Source: Dactylonectria macrodidyma (lineage: Eukaryota > Ascomycota > Sordariomycetes > Hypocreales > Nectriaceae). From it: a DNA stretch of 64,000 nt. Within the stretch, counting starts at the first letter, position 1. Each line of letters begins with the position of its first letter. The stretch is from positions 1,674,001-1,738,000 of the forward strand of contig JAGMUV010000009.1 of NCBI GenBank assembly GCA_020744425.1, read 5' to 3'. A model generated the notes under the pieces. The model saw only the letters and a list, made by a program, of their open reading frames with translations. It was not told where the DNA came from and ran no database searches. Shown here in pieces: positions 35,690 to 46,675 of this stretch. The position numbers and the translations under genes are program-made.

Positions 35690-37383
35690 GCTGGATGAGG
35701 GCGTGAGAACAATGGGAGATGACGATTCGGCCTCCGAGTTCCTTTGGGAGGCAACAGCGATGAGGTAATCAGCAGAGAGCCGGCGGGGGATCGGTCGAGC
35801 TTCAAGGTGGACGCGGAGAGTATGATGATCGTTGAGGCGGCTACGGGAAAAGATCGAATAGTGGTAATGTAAATGAGAAGATGGCGCGCGTTCGAAGGTG
35901 TCGTGCTACCGTACCTTCCGTGCTCTTGTCCCCCGTGATTGTCAACTTCGCGTCACAGGTGACCAGTCGCGGGGCTGTGGGTGGGTGCGAAGCCCAAGGT
36001 ACAACAGTCAACAGTGACCTGAATTGTACCATGAAGAGGATGGGTTTAGATGGAAGAACTTGTATCGAATCGAGGCTTGATGTGGGGATGTGTCTCTGTC
36101 TTTGTGTCGTCAGTCTCCTGCAGAAGTGTGGTGCATCTATCTGTTGTGGACTGGGAGCCATACCTTCCAAGTTCACCTCCGATCCCTCGGGTACAACTCG
36201 GTAAGTCGCGATCTTGCCGAAAAAGGAAGCGTCTTGAGTGGCAACTCCCCGATCCTATGGTCCCCGTAAGGTTCCTCTGAAGACGACGTTGTCTCCAGAT
36301 ACTTGAGCGAGTGGAGGGGGGACCGATGAGGCAAAGGAGAATGGCAGGACTCGGGGAGTCGAGCCTTGGGGGAGGGCATTTCATCATCATCCCGGCTGTG
36401 GCTGGGGCCTCCATTGCACCAGTGTTCAGTAACTTTAGCGCAGGCCCGCAGCACCGTTGGACCCTGAGAGGCTGAGACGTCACTGGGCAGACTAACGGAC
36501 AGTGCATGTGCTGTGCACACAGTACTATGTACTGGGACTGTTGTACTGCCACAGTGCTGCTACAGAGTACCTAGAAGGTAGTGGGGGTCGCTACTGAAGG
36601 TGGTGTCTTAATTTCGCAGTTGCTTTTTGTTGCCTTTTCAGCGTTTGGGGCGGTCCCTGCCCAATGTCTGACGGGCCACCAGCCTGCAAGGCACCGTCGC
36701 TGGGGACTCATCGTGCCGCCTCCCTTGTCAAACGTTTGTTTCCAACGACTCCTGATTGCGGCTCATTCTGGGTTGTTCAGTCAATTGAGACTTGCCACGC
36801 ATTCTCTTTATTTACTGGGACGCCTTGAACCAAGGTACAAGTACAAATACACGCACTCTCCGCTTTGTGGGGACAATAACACACATGGCACAACTCGGAC
36901 TGCGGCGAGGTCGTCATCACAGCACCTGGTGACCTCAATATTTGTTTCCCTTCCTGAGACATTACGCTAGGATCCGGGGACACGGGCGTCACATGGGGTT
37001 CATGTCGGGGTCTTGGGTGGTGGGCAGCGGCACGAGCGTCTTCTGTGGTCGGAAAGTTGGCTCTCGGCGCCGTACATACGTACCCAGTACTTAATCTTTG
37101 TGGGGCCCTACGCTCAGTGCAGATAATCGGTATCTCGTTTTGCGCCACAATTGGAGATCATGATTGTGATGTGGCCGGCCGGACTGTGGCGTGTGAAAAT
37201 GCTTATCTTATCGGGGACTTTTTTTCAGAGCTCGACTCCACTAAGGTAAGGTAAAAAAAAGTACCAAGGCCGATTTCTCGACGCTGGCAACACTGCAACT
37301 GATCGAACCTGTTTCAACATCGATCCATCTCTCTCATAAGCCGCTCGCTACCTACTGACGTCCCTTTGATTTACTCAACCGCC
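35690..37383. other. Divergent intergenic region between CLC gene and SAS10
   Basis: Non-coding sequence of mixed composition. The frame at 36552-36046 (168 codons, minus) overlaps several others and has no domain pattern. Confidence 0.6.
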
Positions 37384-39204
37384 ATGGCGAAGAAAAGAAA
37401 GGCATCGGGTCGAAATACCCAGCCCGGCGGCCCCAAGGAACTCGACGCAACTGACGCTCGCCTGGGAGCCATTACCACTTTCGAAGACGTCGCCGACTCT
37501 GAGGACGAGTTCTTCATGGAACGTGACCAAATACTTCTCGAGGATGAACATGGCTCGAAGCGTCGGAGGAAGGCTGAGGAAGATATGGAGATGTCCGATG
37601 AGGAAGTGCTTGGCTACGAGGACGACGACTCGGACGACGATGATGGACAACCACAGAAATCAAAAGCACCCAAGGGCGCTCTGTCAGACGAAGAAGTAGA
37701 AGAGGGCGAGGAAGGGGACTCCGGCTGGTGGGGATCCTCCAAGAAGGAGTATTACAATGCCGACAATATCGAGACCGAAGCCGACGCCCTCGAGGAGGAG
37801 GCCGAAGCCAAGCGAATGCAGCAAAAGAAGCTGTCTAAGATGGCAGAAGAAGATTTCATATTTGATGGTGACGAGTGGCTTGCAGATGGCGCTGGAGCAG
37901 GAGAGGACGAAGAAACTGTCACTGAGGTTCTCAAGGATATTGAGGTCACAGATGACATGGGTCCCGAAGAACGATACACGCTGTTACAGACCCGATACCC
38001 GGAATTCGATCATCTCGTCAGAGAGTTCGAGACTCTACAGCATGTCTTAGTTGACGTCAAAAACGCCGCTCAGGGCAAGTCAGGGAAGTCGCTCGAGGCA
38101 ATCAAATATTGGGTGCTCGGCTGCTACGTCGCAGCCCTTGCCAGCTACTTCGCAATCTTGACCTCTCCTGCACGAGATAGCTCCAAGACGCAAAAGACTC
38201 TTGATCCCACCGAACTGCGGGATCACGACGTCATGCAGACGCTCATGAGTTGTCGCGAGGCATGGCAGAAATTGAAGCATTCGAAATCAGCGAAGGCTGT
38301 CAACGAAGATCAGTCTTCGGAGCTTGATGAAGAGGAGATCGCCCAACTTGCCTTGGCAGAGACCGTGGTGAAACCCAAGAAGAGCAAGACCTCGAAGCAG
38401 GTAAAAGCCGCTGCCGAGAAGAAGGCAAGGGCCTTCGAGAGATTCAAGGCGGGAGAGGCGGCTGTTGCAGATCTCTACGACCTGCCCATGGCTGGAGCGA
38501 AGTCCAAGAAGCAAAAGAAGTCATCGCGTGCGGAGACGAACGACGACAACTCCGACTTCGGCGAGGAAGACGAGCTTGACGCCCGAACGGCAGCTGACAA
38601 GGCCGCGCGCAAGAAGAGTCTCAAGTTCTACACGTCGCAGATTGTGCAGAAGTCCAATCGCCGTGCCGATGCAGGACGTGATGCTGGTGGCGACATGGAT
38701 CTTCCCCATCGCGAGCGTCTTAGGGATCGCCAAGCCCGATTGAACGCTCAGGCGGAGCGTCGTGGAAAGGATAATAAACTCGGCGCGGACCTCGGCGACA
38801 ACAGTGACGAGGAAGATGCCACTACAGCAAAGGCGGTTCGCGATGATGAGAATGAGTACTACGACATGGTGGCACACAAGTCGAAAAAGAACAAGGACGA
38901 AAAGGCAGCCAGATATGCGGCATACGCCGCCGCGAGCAAGTCAGATCGTGTGGTAGAGAACGAGGTGATTGGCGAGGACGGCAAGCGAAAGATCACGTAT
39001 GCCATTGAAAAAAACAAGGGCTTGACGCCAAAGAGAGGCAAGGATGTCCGCAACCCCAGGGTAAAGAAGAGAAAGCAGTACGAGGCAAAGCAGAAGAAGC
39101 TCAAGAGCATGAAGCCCGTCTGGCAGGGTGGCGAGCCCAAGGGAGGATACCAAGGAGAGTTGTCAGGTATCAACACTGCCGTCATCAAAAGCACAAGACT
39201 ATAG
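37384..39204 (+). CDS. SAS10: U3 snoRNP / SSU processome protein Sas10 (Utp3)
   Basis: A single exon encodes 606 residues, starting at the ATG at 37384 (MAKKRKASGR). The protein is a component of the small-subunit processome that acts on pre-18S rRNA in the nucleolus. A basic start is followed by acidic stretches and a WWGSSKKEYYNAD motif at about 115-127. The central helical Sas10/Utp3/C1D domain (ERYTLLQTRYPEF to about residue 260, then SPARDS and VMQTLMSCREAW) comes next, then Lys-rich coiled segments. The C-terminal Sas10 domain runs from RKITYAIEKNKGLTPKRGKDVRNPRVKKR to the end, with EAKQKKLKSMKPVW and YQGELSGI. All hallmarks of the family are present. The gene is divergent from the CLC gene and tandem with COG1. 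Confidence 0.95.
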   Translation: MAKKRKASGRNTQPGGPKELDATDARLGAITTFEDVADSEDEFFMERDQILLEDEHGSKRRRKAEEDMEMSDEEVLGYEDDDSDDDDGQPQKSKAPKGALSDEEVEEGEEGDSGWWGSSKKEYYNADNIETEADALEEEAEAKRMQQKKLSKMAEEDFIFDGDEWLADGAGAGEDEETVTEVLKDIEVTDDMGPEERYTLLQTRYPEFDHLVREFETLQHVLVDVKNAAQGKSGKSLEAIKYWVLGCYVAALASYFAILTSPARDSSKTQKTLDPTELRDHDVMQTLMSCREAWQKLKHSKSAKAVNEDQSSELDEEEIAQLALAETVVKPKKSKTSKQVKAAAEKKARAFERFKAGEAAVADLYDLPMAGAKSKKQKKSSRAETNDDNSDFGEEDELDARTAADKAARKKSLKFYTSQIVQKSNRRADAGRDAGGDMDLPHRERLRDRQARLNAQAERRGKDNKLGADLGDNSDEEDATTAKAVRDDENEYYDMVAHKSKKNKDEKAARYAAYAAASKSDRVVENEVIGEDGKRKITYAIEKNKGLTPKRGKDVRNPRVKKRKQYEAKQKKLKSMKPVWQGGEPKGGYQGELSGINTAVIKSTRL

Positions 39205-39765
39205 ATTTGGATCCGTTGAGGAATTTATTAGTGGCGTTTCTTTTGCGCTTAAGACGATCATGACTACTTCGTCGTATCATCGAAAAGTGTAACAAGATAT
39301 CCATGTAGCATGTTGATTCTCTCCTTTGGCCAATGATTTGGGATCAACCAGCTAGGGTGTTGGATTTTTTTTTTTTTGATAACATTGTATTGGATACCTG
39401 CTTGATCTCCATTTCCATTTATTCGAACTTTATGTTTTGTTCAGCGCCCATGTCTCAGCTGACCTCGGTGGAAGCTATGTGTTGGGCGAGCTATTGCTGC
39501 AAGGGGGGGGGGGGGGGGTCGTGCGCCCCGCCAACCCTCTAAATAATCCCACGTTGCTTCATTGCAGTTCTACTCCGACAGCCCAAGCCGCCACCACGAC
39601 TACGAACCACTGCATACATCTAGTCTTGGGGCTTTTTGGTCCAACCTACAAGCAGCTCTGCACGAATCACCGCAATTGCACCCTACTCAATGCCTCTGAC
39701 CAGGTAGCCCTTCCACGACCCCACGATCCCCTCGCCCTACTCTACGCTGAGCAGCAGCCGTCAAG
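39205..39765 (+). promoter_or_regulatory. SAS10-COG1 intergenic region with poly-T and poly-G tracts
   Basis: A T run at 39366-39378 is followed by a 16-base G run at 39503-39518, about 250 bases upstream of the COG1 start codon. The final 200 bases are CT-rich and are likely the COG1 leader. No TATA or operator site can be assigned. Confidence 0.45.
39503..39518 (+). repeat. Poly-G tract of 16 bases
   Basis: An uninterrupted run of G in the region upstream of COG1, one of four plus-strand G runs in the window. Confidence 0.9.
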
Positions 39766-42213
39766 ATGGCCAACCTCGACACGTCTACCCTCACCTCTTC
39801 CACCCAGATCTTCTCCGCGAACCATACTCTCCCGCAAATCCGCGCCATCCACAAGACCCTCCATGTCCAGATCGAGGAGAAGGCGACCCGACTGCGGACG
39901 CAGGTCGGCAGCTCATACCGCGACCTCCTAGGCACCGCAGACACCATCGTCCAGATGCGCAGGGACAACGATGCCGTCCAGGAATTGCTTGGCAAGATGG
40001 GGGGCCGCTGTGGCAGAGCCGTCATCGGGTCCAAGGCGTCGGGTCTGGCCAAGTTCGTCGCCAAGGAGAACAAGTCTGACGCGGCTGTTGCGGCTCGGTT
40101 GAGACTGCTCGATGCCTGTGTGCTGATCGGAGGACGAATACTGAAAAGCAAGGGTGGACTAGGCGACGAAGTCAAGAGAGGAGACAGATTAGTCTTGTCA
40201 ACCAAGATATGGGCCTTGGGTCGGCTCTTAATCAACAATCTTACTGAGGATGCAACCGATTCTAGCAGCCTCAGTACCATTGAAACGGCGAGAGTCTCGC
40301 TAAACAATCTGCGCCTAAGGTTGTTGAGAAACGTAGCCAAGGTATTCGAGAGACCAGGCCAAGAGGTCGACCGAGACGACGTTCTTAACGCGCTGTGTGC
40401 GTACAGTTTAGTGACCAGCTCGGGGTCCAAGGACGCACTACGGCATCTTCTCAAGGTCAGAAGGGACACCATAGCGTTGTCGTTCGAGGTGGAGGAGAGC
40501 GAGCTTGAGAGAAGCACCGACGACGTGGTTCAAAGTTTGAAGCTCTACACCAAAACACTACTAGACGTGCAAGCTCTGGTACCAGGAAAGCTTTCACTGG
40601 CGTTGGCGGGGCTTAAGAAGCAGCCGTTATTCGCAGATCCTGCACTGAAGCAACTCGAGGGTTTGCGGCTGGATGTTTACGAACGCTGGTGCGGCGAGGG
40701 TATCCAATATTTTACCCCTTATATCCGTCATGACGACCTCGACGGCGCACAGGCTCGGGAAATGTTGATGGACTGGTCTGAGACATGTTCTGAGATCTTG
40801 TTGGAGGGACTGAAGACGACGTTGGAGCAGATGTCGGAGTTCAAGCTCATCGTGGAGCTTCGTAGCAGCGTCTTACAACTCTGGATCCGAGATGGAGGCA
40901 AAGCAAAGGGCATCGACCCATCCGAGATGCAAGACGATCTGCGTGAGGCCATCAACGCCCGGATGCTCGCCGTCCTGGACATCAAAGTCGGAAAGCTACA
41001 CCTTGTAGGATCCGAAATTGCAGGAACTCTCGGAAGATGGAAAGCTGGGATTACCGACGAGCATGTGAGCCTCTGGGACGAAGATGGCTACGAGGAGGCT
41101 CTGGCAGGCGGCGCCGCGCCCTTTGTCGAAGAAGTCATCTCTCGATTATACGGACGAAACGACGCCGTGTCCAAGGCGGCCAATTGCTACAAGTCATGGT
41201 ACCATGTGATAGACGACGTAAAGGACGTGGTAGAAAAACTAAGGCGACAGCGGTGGGACAATGACTATGACGAGATTGAAGATGAAGAGACAATCGAGGC
41301 ACGGCAGCAACTGCTGAGCAAGGATGATCCACAGATGCTACAGGAGAAGCTGGATGCCACCCTCGATAATTCATTCAAAGAGCTCGAGAATCAAATCCAG
41401 AAGCTGTGGGAGGAACGGTCGTCGGCACCACGCAACGGTCCCATGGCCATTTACTTCCTTCGCGTCATCCGCGACATCCGCGGCCGCCTTCCACAGCGCC
41501 CTGCCATCAAGAGTTTTGGTCTCGCCATGGTGCCCTCGTTACATAGCAAAGTGGCGACATCTACGTCGACAACGGCTTTAGAGCAGTTTGTCAGCACCGG
41601 CCTGGCAAATACGACCGTCGTGAGCAGACCGCTGTGGGAAGGCGAGCCTTCGTTACCCAATCAGCCATCACCCGAGATCTTTCAGTTCCTCCGCACATTG
41701 TCGCTCTCTATGTCGGATACAGGTGTTGATCTCTGGACATCGGCGGCTGTGTCGGTGCTGAAGAACCACGTTAGTAAACAACTCTGCGAGAAATGGCTGG
41801 AGGCATTGGCGAAGAACATGCCTCAGGAGGTAAACGGCTCCGGGGAACCTGAACCCAACACGAAAAAGGGAAAGGAGGATGAAGATGAAGATGAAGATGA
41901 AGACGAAGACGATGATGATAAGGGCGAGGACAGGAGCAAAAACCAAAACGCCGACTCAAAGGGTGAGTCGGTTGAGTCGACGCTCACGCCTGAGCAGAGG
42001 ACGGATCTCTTCACCCAGTGGCTCTTCGATATTGCCCTCCTGCGGCGATGCATCGGCACGACCAAGGACGGCGACATCGATGAGTTTAAGGACCTCGAAG
42101 ACAAGGTCTATGACCAGACGGGGCTTGATGATGCTGCGGCGCGCCAGCGCATCTCGAAGTTGGCAAACGACTTTTGGCAAAGAACCAACCTACTCTTTGG
42201 CTTGCTAGCATAA
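39766..42213 (+). CDS. COG1: Conserved oligomeric Golgi complex subunit 1
   Basis: A single exon encodes 815 residues. Cog1 is a subunit of the COG tethering complex used in retrograde transport within the Golgi. The N-terminus shows the Cog1/Vps51-type signature: FSANHTLPQIRAIHKTLHVQ, then EEKATRLRTQVGSSYRDLLG and ADTIVQMRRD, a helical hairpin expected to enter the COG helical bundle. The rest is helical without catalytic motifs, as expected. Near the C-terminus (about residues 704-720) a pure Glu/Asp run, encoded by near-perfect GAT-GAA repeats at 41876-41925, separates the last helical block (RTDLFTQWLFDIALLRRC). This run is probably length-variable between strains. The stop is only 195 bases from the stop of the convergent isomerase gene. 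Confidence 0.9.
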   Translation: MANLDTSTLTSSTQIFSANHTLPQIRAIHKTLHVQIEEKATRLRTQVGSSYRDLLGTADTIVQMRRDNDAVQELLGKMGGRCGRAVIGSKASGLAKFVAKENKSDAAVAARLRLLDACVLIGGRILKSKGGLGDEVKRGDRLVLSTKIWALGRLLINNLTEDATDSSSLSTIETARVSLNNLRLRLLRNVAKVFERPGQEVDRDDVLNALCAYSLVTSSGSKDALRHLLKVRRDTIALSFEVEESELERSTDDVVQSLKLYTKTLLDVQALVPGKLSLALAGLKKQPLFADPALKQLEGLRLDVYERWCGEGIQYFTPYIRHDDLDGAQAREMLMDWSETCSEILLEGLKTTLEQMSEFKLIVELRSSVLQLWIRDGGKAKGIDPSEMQDDLREAINARMLAVLDIKVGKLHLVGSEIAGTLGRWKAGITDEHVSLWDEDGYEEALAGGAAPFVEEVISRLYGRNDAVSKAANCYKSWYHVIDDVKDVVEKLRRQRWDNDYDEIEDEETIEARQQLLSKDDPQMLQEKLDATLDNSFKELENQIQKLWEERSSAPRNGPMAIYFLRVIRDIRGRLPQRPAIKSFGLAMVPSLHSKVATSTSTTALEQFVSTGLANTTVVSRPLWEGEPSLPNQPSPEIFQFLRTLSLSMSDTGVDLWTSAAVSVLKNHVSKQLCEKWLEALAKNMPQEVNGSGEPEPNTKKGKEDEDEDEDEDEDDDDKGEDRSKNQNADSKGESVESTLTPEQRTDLFTQWLFDIALLRRCIGTTKDGDIDEFKDLEDKVYDQTGLDDAAARQRISKLANDFWQRTNLLFGLLA

Positions 42214-42407
42214 AAGATGAATAGATTAGATGGCCTGATGCTTAAGACGCGGATGATAATGAATTGCACGGAGCCTGTCTCATTTCCTTTTGCTACGCCA
42301 GCAAGCTGTGTGTTGGTATATCGTTAAACGCATGAAGTGTCTCTACCTATCTATCTCGTTGACCCTGACCAAGATGATGTACCCCTTCTCTACCTGTCTA
42401 TAACTAC

Positions 42408-43362
42408 TCACAGCTTATGCCTCTTTGCGCCACTCGCAACCTTGCGGAACTCCTCCTGCGGCACACCCTTCATGAATCGCTCCAGGCCGGCAAAGACCTC
42501 GTGCACATTCTGGTTGTGTATCACCTCCAGCTCGGGCTTCCGGATCAGCTTCTTGATCTCGAGCAGGCTCTCGCCAATCAAGTGCTCGCCGAGGCGCTCG
42601 TCTACTTCCTTCAAGACGAGCTCGCGGAACTTGGCGTCCTCGCCCTTGCCGACGTCGAAGATGGCGTTGACGAATCCGCACCGCTCCAGCTCCTGCGCCG
42701 ATAGGCGGCGGCTCATTATGAGGGCCTCGTTGGCCTTTGCGATGCCCAGGCGCGTAACCAGCGCACGCGATGCGCCGCCCTCGGCGACGAGGCCCAGCGA
42801 AGAGAAGGGCGTGAGCAGGAAGGCGTGCGGTGCCGCATAGATGAAGTCGGCGAAGCCCACCAGGGCGGCCGTGAGGCCGATGACGGGCCCGTTGAGGCCG
42901 ACGACGAGGATCTTGGGGTGAGTGGTGAACGCATGCGTGATGTTGAGGTTGAAGGCGGCAAAGGATTGGAGCCAGTGCCGGTGCATTTCAGGGCCACTGG
43001 TTGGCGCATTTTCGGCCAGGGTGACGTTGGCGCCTCTATTGATGCGTTAGCGATTGTCTACAACACCTGGCGGTTTTAATCTGAATTGCTGCCATCCTGT
43101 CTTGCCAAAGGAGTTGAGACAATTGCTGTCCAAAGTAAATAGATGGGAGGCAAAGCGAGTAGCCAACATACGCTGAAAAATACCGGCCCTTGGCCAAGAT
43201 AACCGTGATGATCACCTCATCGTGTGTCGCAATCTCGCGCATCTTCTTTGACAGGTCGTAATATTCCTCCAAGCCCATCGAGTTGAGCTTACGGTCGTTG
43301 TCGATGGTAATCACCGCCACACGACCACGGTAGTCCAGCTTGATGATGGAGTTGTCCGACAT
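42408..43362 (-). CDS. ECI1: Peroxisomal enoyl-CoA isomerase (Eci1-like), two exons
   Basis: Exons 43362-43172 and 43035-42408 give 272 residues. The 136-base intron has donor GTATGT and a CGCTAAC branch. The crotonase fold is evident: FSAGANVT across the junction (oxyanion-hole loop), LVVGLNGPVIGLTAALVGFADF, and SSLGLVAEGGASRAL, where E149 sits where Eci-type isomerases carry their single catalytic glutamate. This fits delta3,delta2-enoyl-CoA isomerase, which shifts double bonds so that unsaturated fatty acids can enter beta-oxidation. The protein ends in His-Lys-Leu, a plausible PTS1 peroxisomal signal similar to the HRL of yeast Eci1. An enoyl-CoA hydratase or other crotonase is the alternative. 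Confidence 0.88.
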
Positions 43363-44004
43363 GATTGCGATGGATTTAATGTACCAGGGCGTCTAAGTGT
43401 GGGGAAGATACGGACAAGGTGGTGGATATCTCAAAAGTACAAGAATGCGCAACAGAAAGAGGGAGAAGGAGGAACAGAAAAGAATAAAGGGAGTAAGATA
43501 GAAAACGTGGTGTTTATCATCTTATTACAGGGTAATCATCCCCGTTGAAAGGTGACATGGGTTCCCCACACTCCGGCGCCGAGATGCCTCGGCCTCGGCC
43601 TCGGCTGCGGGGGCATAGTCAAACCCGGGGGCCGGCATGATGGTCTCTAGCCGTCACTACAACAAACGCTAATGAGTCAGTAAAATAATATGCCAAGGGC
43701 CATCAGCCTGTGGCCATTCTGGTCATCAGAAACGTGGGGTTGTGTATTCGGGAAGGTAGTATATGAAAACTATCTCATGCCGTCAACCCAGCCAATATCT
43801 ACCCGCTAAGCAAGTGATCAACTATTGATTGATCTAATCAAGAAGCCATGCCATCTAGGAATAGACTGCGTCCTATGCGCAACGAATCCCTCTCCATCAA
43901 AAGCCACTTTTTCCCTCATTTCAACTCCTCAAACTCAGATGCATCTGCTCGACAGGGTCGATTCACTCCCAATGCGCCATTCCAAGTCCGTCGTCAACAT
44001 CCAT
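43363..44004. other. Intergenic region
   Basis: This region holds the promoter of the isomerase gene and the 3' flank of RPA49, with an A/G-rich stretch near 43440-43510. No gene seen. Confidence 0.6.
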
Positions 44005-45452
44005 CTATCGTCGCTTGGGGGCGATATGTCTCTGTTTGGGGAAGTTCAGAGGTAGAGTAAGTCGCGCTAGTTGCACCGTCGTCTTAAGCTCCCTGTTCAC
44101 AACCGGCTTCACTCGACCGCCAATCTCATGGAAGTACTGGTTCATCGCTTTTTGGTCAAGCTTCAGGTCGTCTCTCAGGTTCTGCGTATCCACCTCAAAG
44201 TTATCGATGATGCAAGCAAATGCGCAGCAGTGAGTTATGAGCAGATCAATATGGAACTTCCGCATCTGGCCCGCATCCGAAAACTTGCGTCGGATGTTCT
44301 CAATGACGGCCTCTGGCGCTGGCGCGAGAACCTCCCGCAGCTTTTCTCGTGACGGTAGCGATCGGGTGCCACGGACTCTGCCGGGCTTGCTGTTGAGATA
44401 GAAGAGCAGCACAAAGGTGAAGTACCGCAAAACTCGGAGTCGCATCACCACATCCGCGTCGTCGTTGCTCGCAAGGGCATTGACTCGCGCAGCTACAAAT
44501 CGTGATGGAATTGAGACGCCCTCCTTGTGTCGTACCTTCTCTTGCCATTCCCGAATTGGCACAAGGTTGAGAATATCCGCACCGATAATTTTCTTGGGGT
44601 CGTAAACGTCCTGGATTTCCGTAGCATCCACATTGGCAACGGGAACGGGCTTCGCCTCGTCCACAACAGCTTGCAGCTCCTCTCTTGACGCCATGGTAGA
44701 TGTGACCTCTCCAACAGTCTCCAGCATGGCGCGAGCTGCCGCATCGATCTTGGTCGGCAAGTCTCCAGCTTTCCTTTGGGGGGCAATTGCATTCAGGACG
44801 TTCTCCTGGATGACCTTCCTTGCCTTCTTCGTTCCGAATGTCTGTCCAAGATCGGTCCTGAGTTCCATCATGCTCTGTGTCTGGTTAATCATATTGATCC
44901 TTTCAGCAGTATAGTGTGGCAGTCGTACCTGTTGGGCGTTGCGCCCGCCTGCAGCAGCTTCGGGGGCTTGTTTGGCCCGGACTGTTCCTCGGATCACCAT
45001 CTTCTTGGCCTCCACCACCTGAAGCTTGCCTGTCTTTGGGTCGTAGATTCCAACGAAGTGGTTTAGTGCCGGTTTGGTGCCCCTGGGGGCTTCATCCTTG
45101 ACTGTGTAGTCGAGACTTCGGTGCGCCGTCGAGTGGAGGAGGAAGTCCTTCTCGCCAGCGGACTTGGATTGCTTCGATTTCGATTTGGCATCATTCCGAG
45201 GAGCGTAGGACTGGAACGAGATGTCGGCCGGAACCTGGAATCCGGAAGCAGTGGCTACAAATTGTCAATTAGCACCGCAAAGTTTGTCAAGTCTCATAGC
45301 AATACTGTACCTATCACGGGTGGGCAGAACTTGGGGCGCAGGACTGACGACACCGCAGCCGCTTCTGGGGATGCATCAATGACGACCTTCTTTTTCGGCT
45401 TCACGGTTGACTCGCCGTCCCTCTTGCGCTTCTTTATGCTTGCCTGGGCCAT
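44005..45452 (-). CDS. RPA49: DNA-directed RNA polymerase I subunit A49, two exons
   Basis: Exons 45452-45311 and 45254-44005 (intron donor GTACAG, GCTAAT branch, GTAG acceptor) give 463 residues. A49 pairs with A34.5 on RNA polymerase I and aids initiation and elongation on rDNA. Visible features are a basic start (MAQASIKKRKRDGES), PALNHFVGIYDPKTGKLQVVEA of the A34.5-binding region, DLGQTFGTKKARKVIQ, and the C-terminal tandem winged-helix region with SIPSRFVAARVN, RLRVLRYFTFVLLFY and the closing LTLPLNFPK. The family pattern is complete and the length is normal for fungi. It is downstream of eL41 in the same orientation, but with 950 bases between, so not obviously co-transcribed. Confidence 0.93.
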
Positions 45453-46403
45453 GTTCAATTGTACTCGTCGTTACCATCTGATCTGCCAATTCGAGAGGTG
45501 GGATGGCGCCGTTTCCCAAATTTTTTGACGGCAAGTGGCAGAAAGATGGTCGCCGCTGTTTTGCCGGGGGCGGTGAAACGAACCCCACCGGTACACACTC
45601 ACAAACAGCTTCCTTGTGTGCACAACGTCACCTCACTAGGCCTTCCCTGAGCCGGGAGCTCCCCGCCTACATCTGCTACCTGTATTCAGGTACTCACGCT
45701 CCCAATACCGTTCCAGTCTGACAACAACCGTCGCAACTTGCACAAGCTAATCTAGTGGCTAGCGAAGTGAATAGCAAAACAATTGGATAAAAAAAGTTGT
45801 TTATTCCTTTATTTTTTCACCTCCACCGTGTTCAAATAGCTGTAGTGTTGCAAACTGAGGGTTTCGCGATCCACCCACAAAATGTATTAAACCGTCCTCG
45901 TGGGCAAGTCTCGTCACGTCACTGAATAGCCAGACAACGTTCCAGGGGGTATGGTGAGAAGTTCCTTTATGGCGCTGGAACTTAGATCCTTGAGCTCTGA
46001 CAACGATGGAAGTTGTCAGAGCGTCCAAAGCTCGGATGTGGGGCATCACAGTGAAAGTACAATCAACACATAAAGAAAAGCGTAGGCCTCGCGGTTTGGT
46101 TTTCAAAGGTGGGTACATCTTGCAAAGGCAAACGTGCCTTGTGGTATTCGTTGAGCTAAACACCGTCCTTTTCCCGACCTTTCAATTGCCAATCCCATCC
46201 TCCATGATATTCCTTGTGACGACCAAAGAGCCGATCGTGTGCGGGGTTCAGCCACCTGACGTGGTTCCAAAGTCAAATCCGAGCGGAAGATTCTATGGCG
46301 TCGAAACAGAGAGTGCCCAGCACTGGCGTCACAGATGTCGTTCAGGCGTGTTAAATCGTAAGATCATGCCAGATGAGTCGAGTCAGGTTGAGGGGCGAGT
46401 TGT
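45453..46403. other. Intergenic region between eL41 and RPA49
   Basis: Contains the RPA49 promoter and the likely 3'-UTR of eL41. The plus-strand frame reaching from 46006 into the eL41 gene is antisense to it, and I reject it. Confidence 0.6.
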
Positions 46404-46538
46404 TTATTTCCTAGAAACATCAAAATTAGCAACGATAAATTGGAGCAATGACACTGGTGCTACTTACGAGCGAGCACGCATCTTTCTTCTCTTGCGCTTG
46501 AGGCGACGAACGCGCTTCTTTCTCCATTTGGCTCTCAT
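46404..46538 (-). CDS. RPL41: Ribosomal protein eL41 (L41), 25 residues, split gene
   Basis: Coding exons 46538-46468 (71 bases) and 46410-46404 (7 bases) join through a 57-base intron (GTAAGT...TTGCTAAT...CTAG). The product has 25 residues, begins MRAKWRKKRVRR, ends MRARSK and is almost wholly Arg/Lys. This matches the nearly invariant eukaryotic eL41, the smallest ribosomal protein, which bridges the two subunits. The second coding exon carries only the last base of the serine codon, one lysine and the stop. A further intron lies in the 5'-UTR. The gene is easily overlooked because of its size. Confidence 0.95.
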
Positions 46539-46546
46539 CTTGAACG

Positions 46547-46629
46547 CTGTCACGCGATGTTAGCACTTAGTCGGTTGCTTTGCGGCGGCGCAAGGCAGAG
46601 TCAATCAAGTAGGTGAGATAATTGCTCAC
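46547..46629 (-). promoter_or_regulatory. RPL41: Likely 5'-UTR intron of eL41
   Basis: On the minus strand, donor GTGAGC at 46629, branch GCTAAC at 46564-46559 and acceptor ACAG ending at 46547 enclose 83 bases. They leave an 8-base leader exon before the ATG at 46538. Leader introns are common in fungal ribosomal protein genes, and the signals here are strong. Confidence 0.65.
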
Positions 46630-46675
46630 TGACCGCCCTTGATCAACAAGCCTCTTGCGCCAAATGCACATCATT

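Noticed and set aside
46006..46563. Plus-strand frame of 185 codons
   Set aside because: It is antisense to the eL41 gene, and its Arg/Leu-rich end is the reverse reading of eL41.
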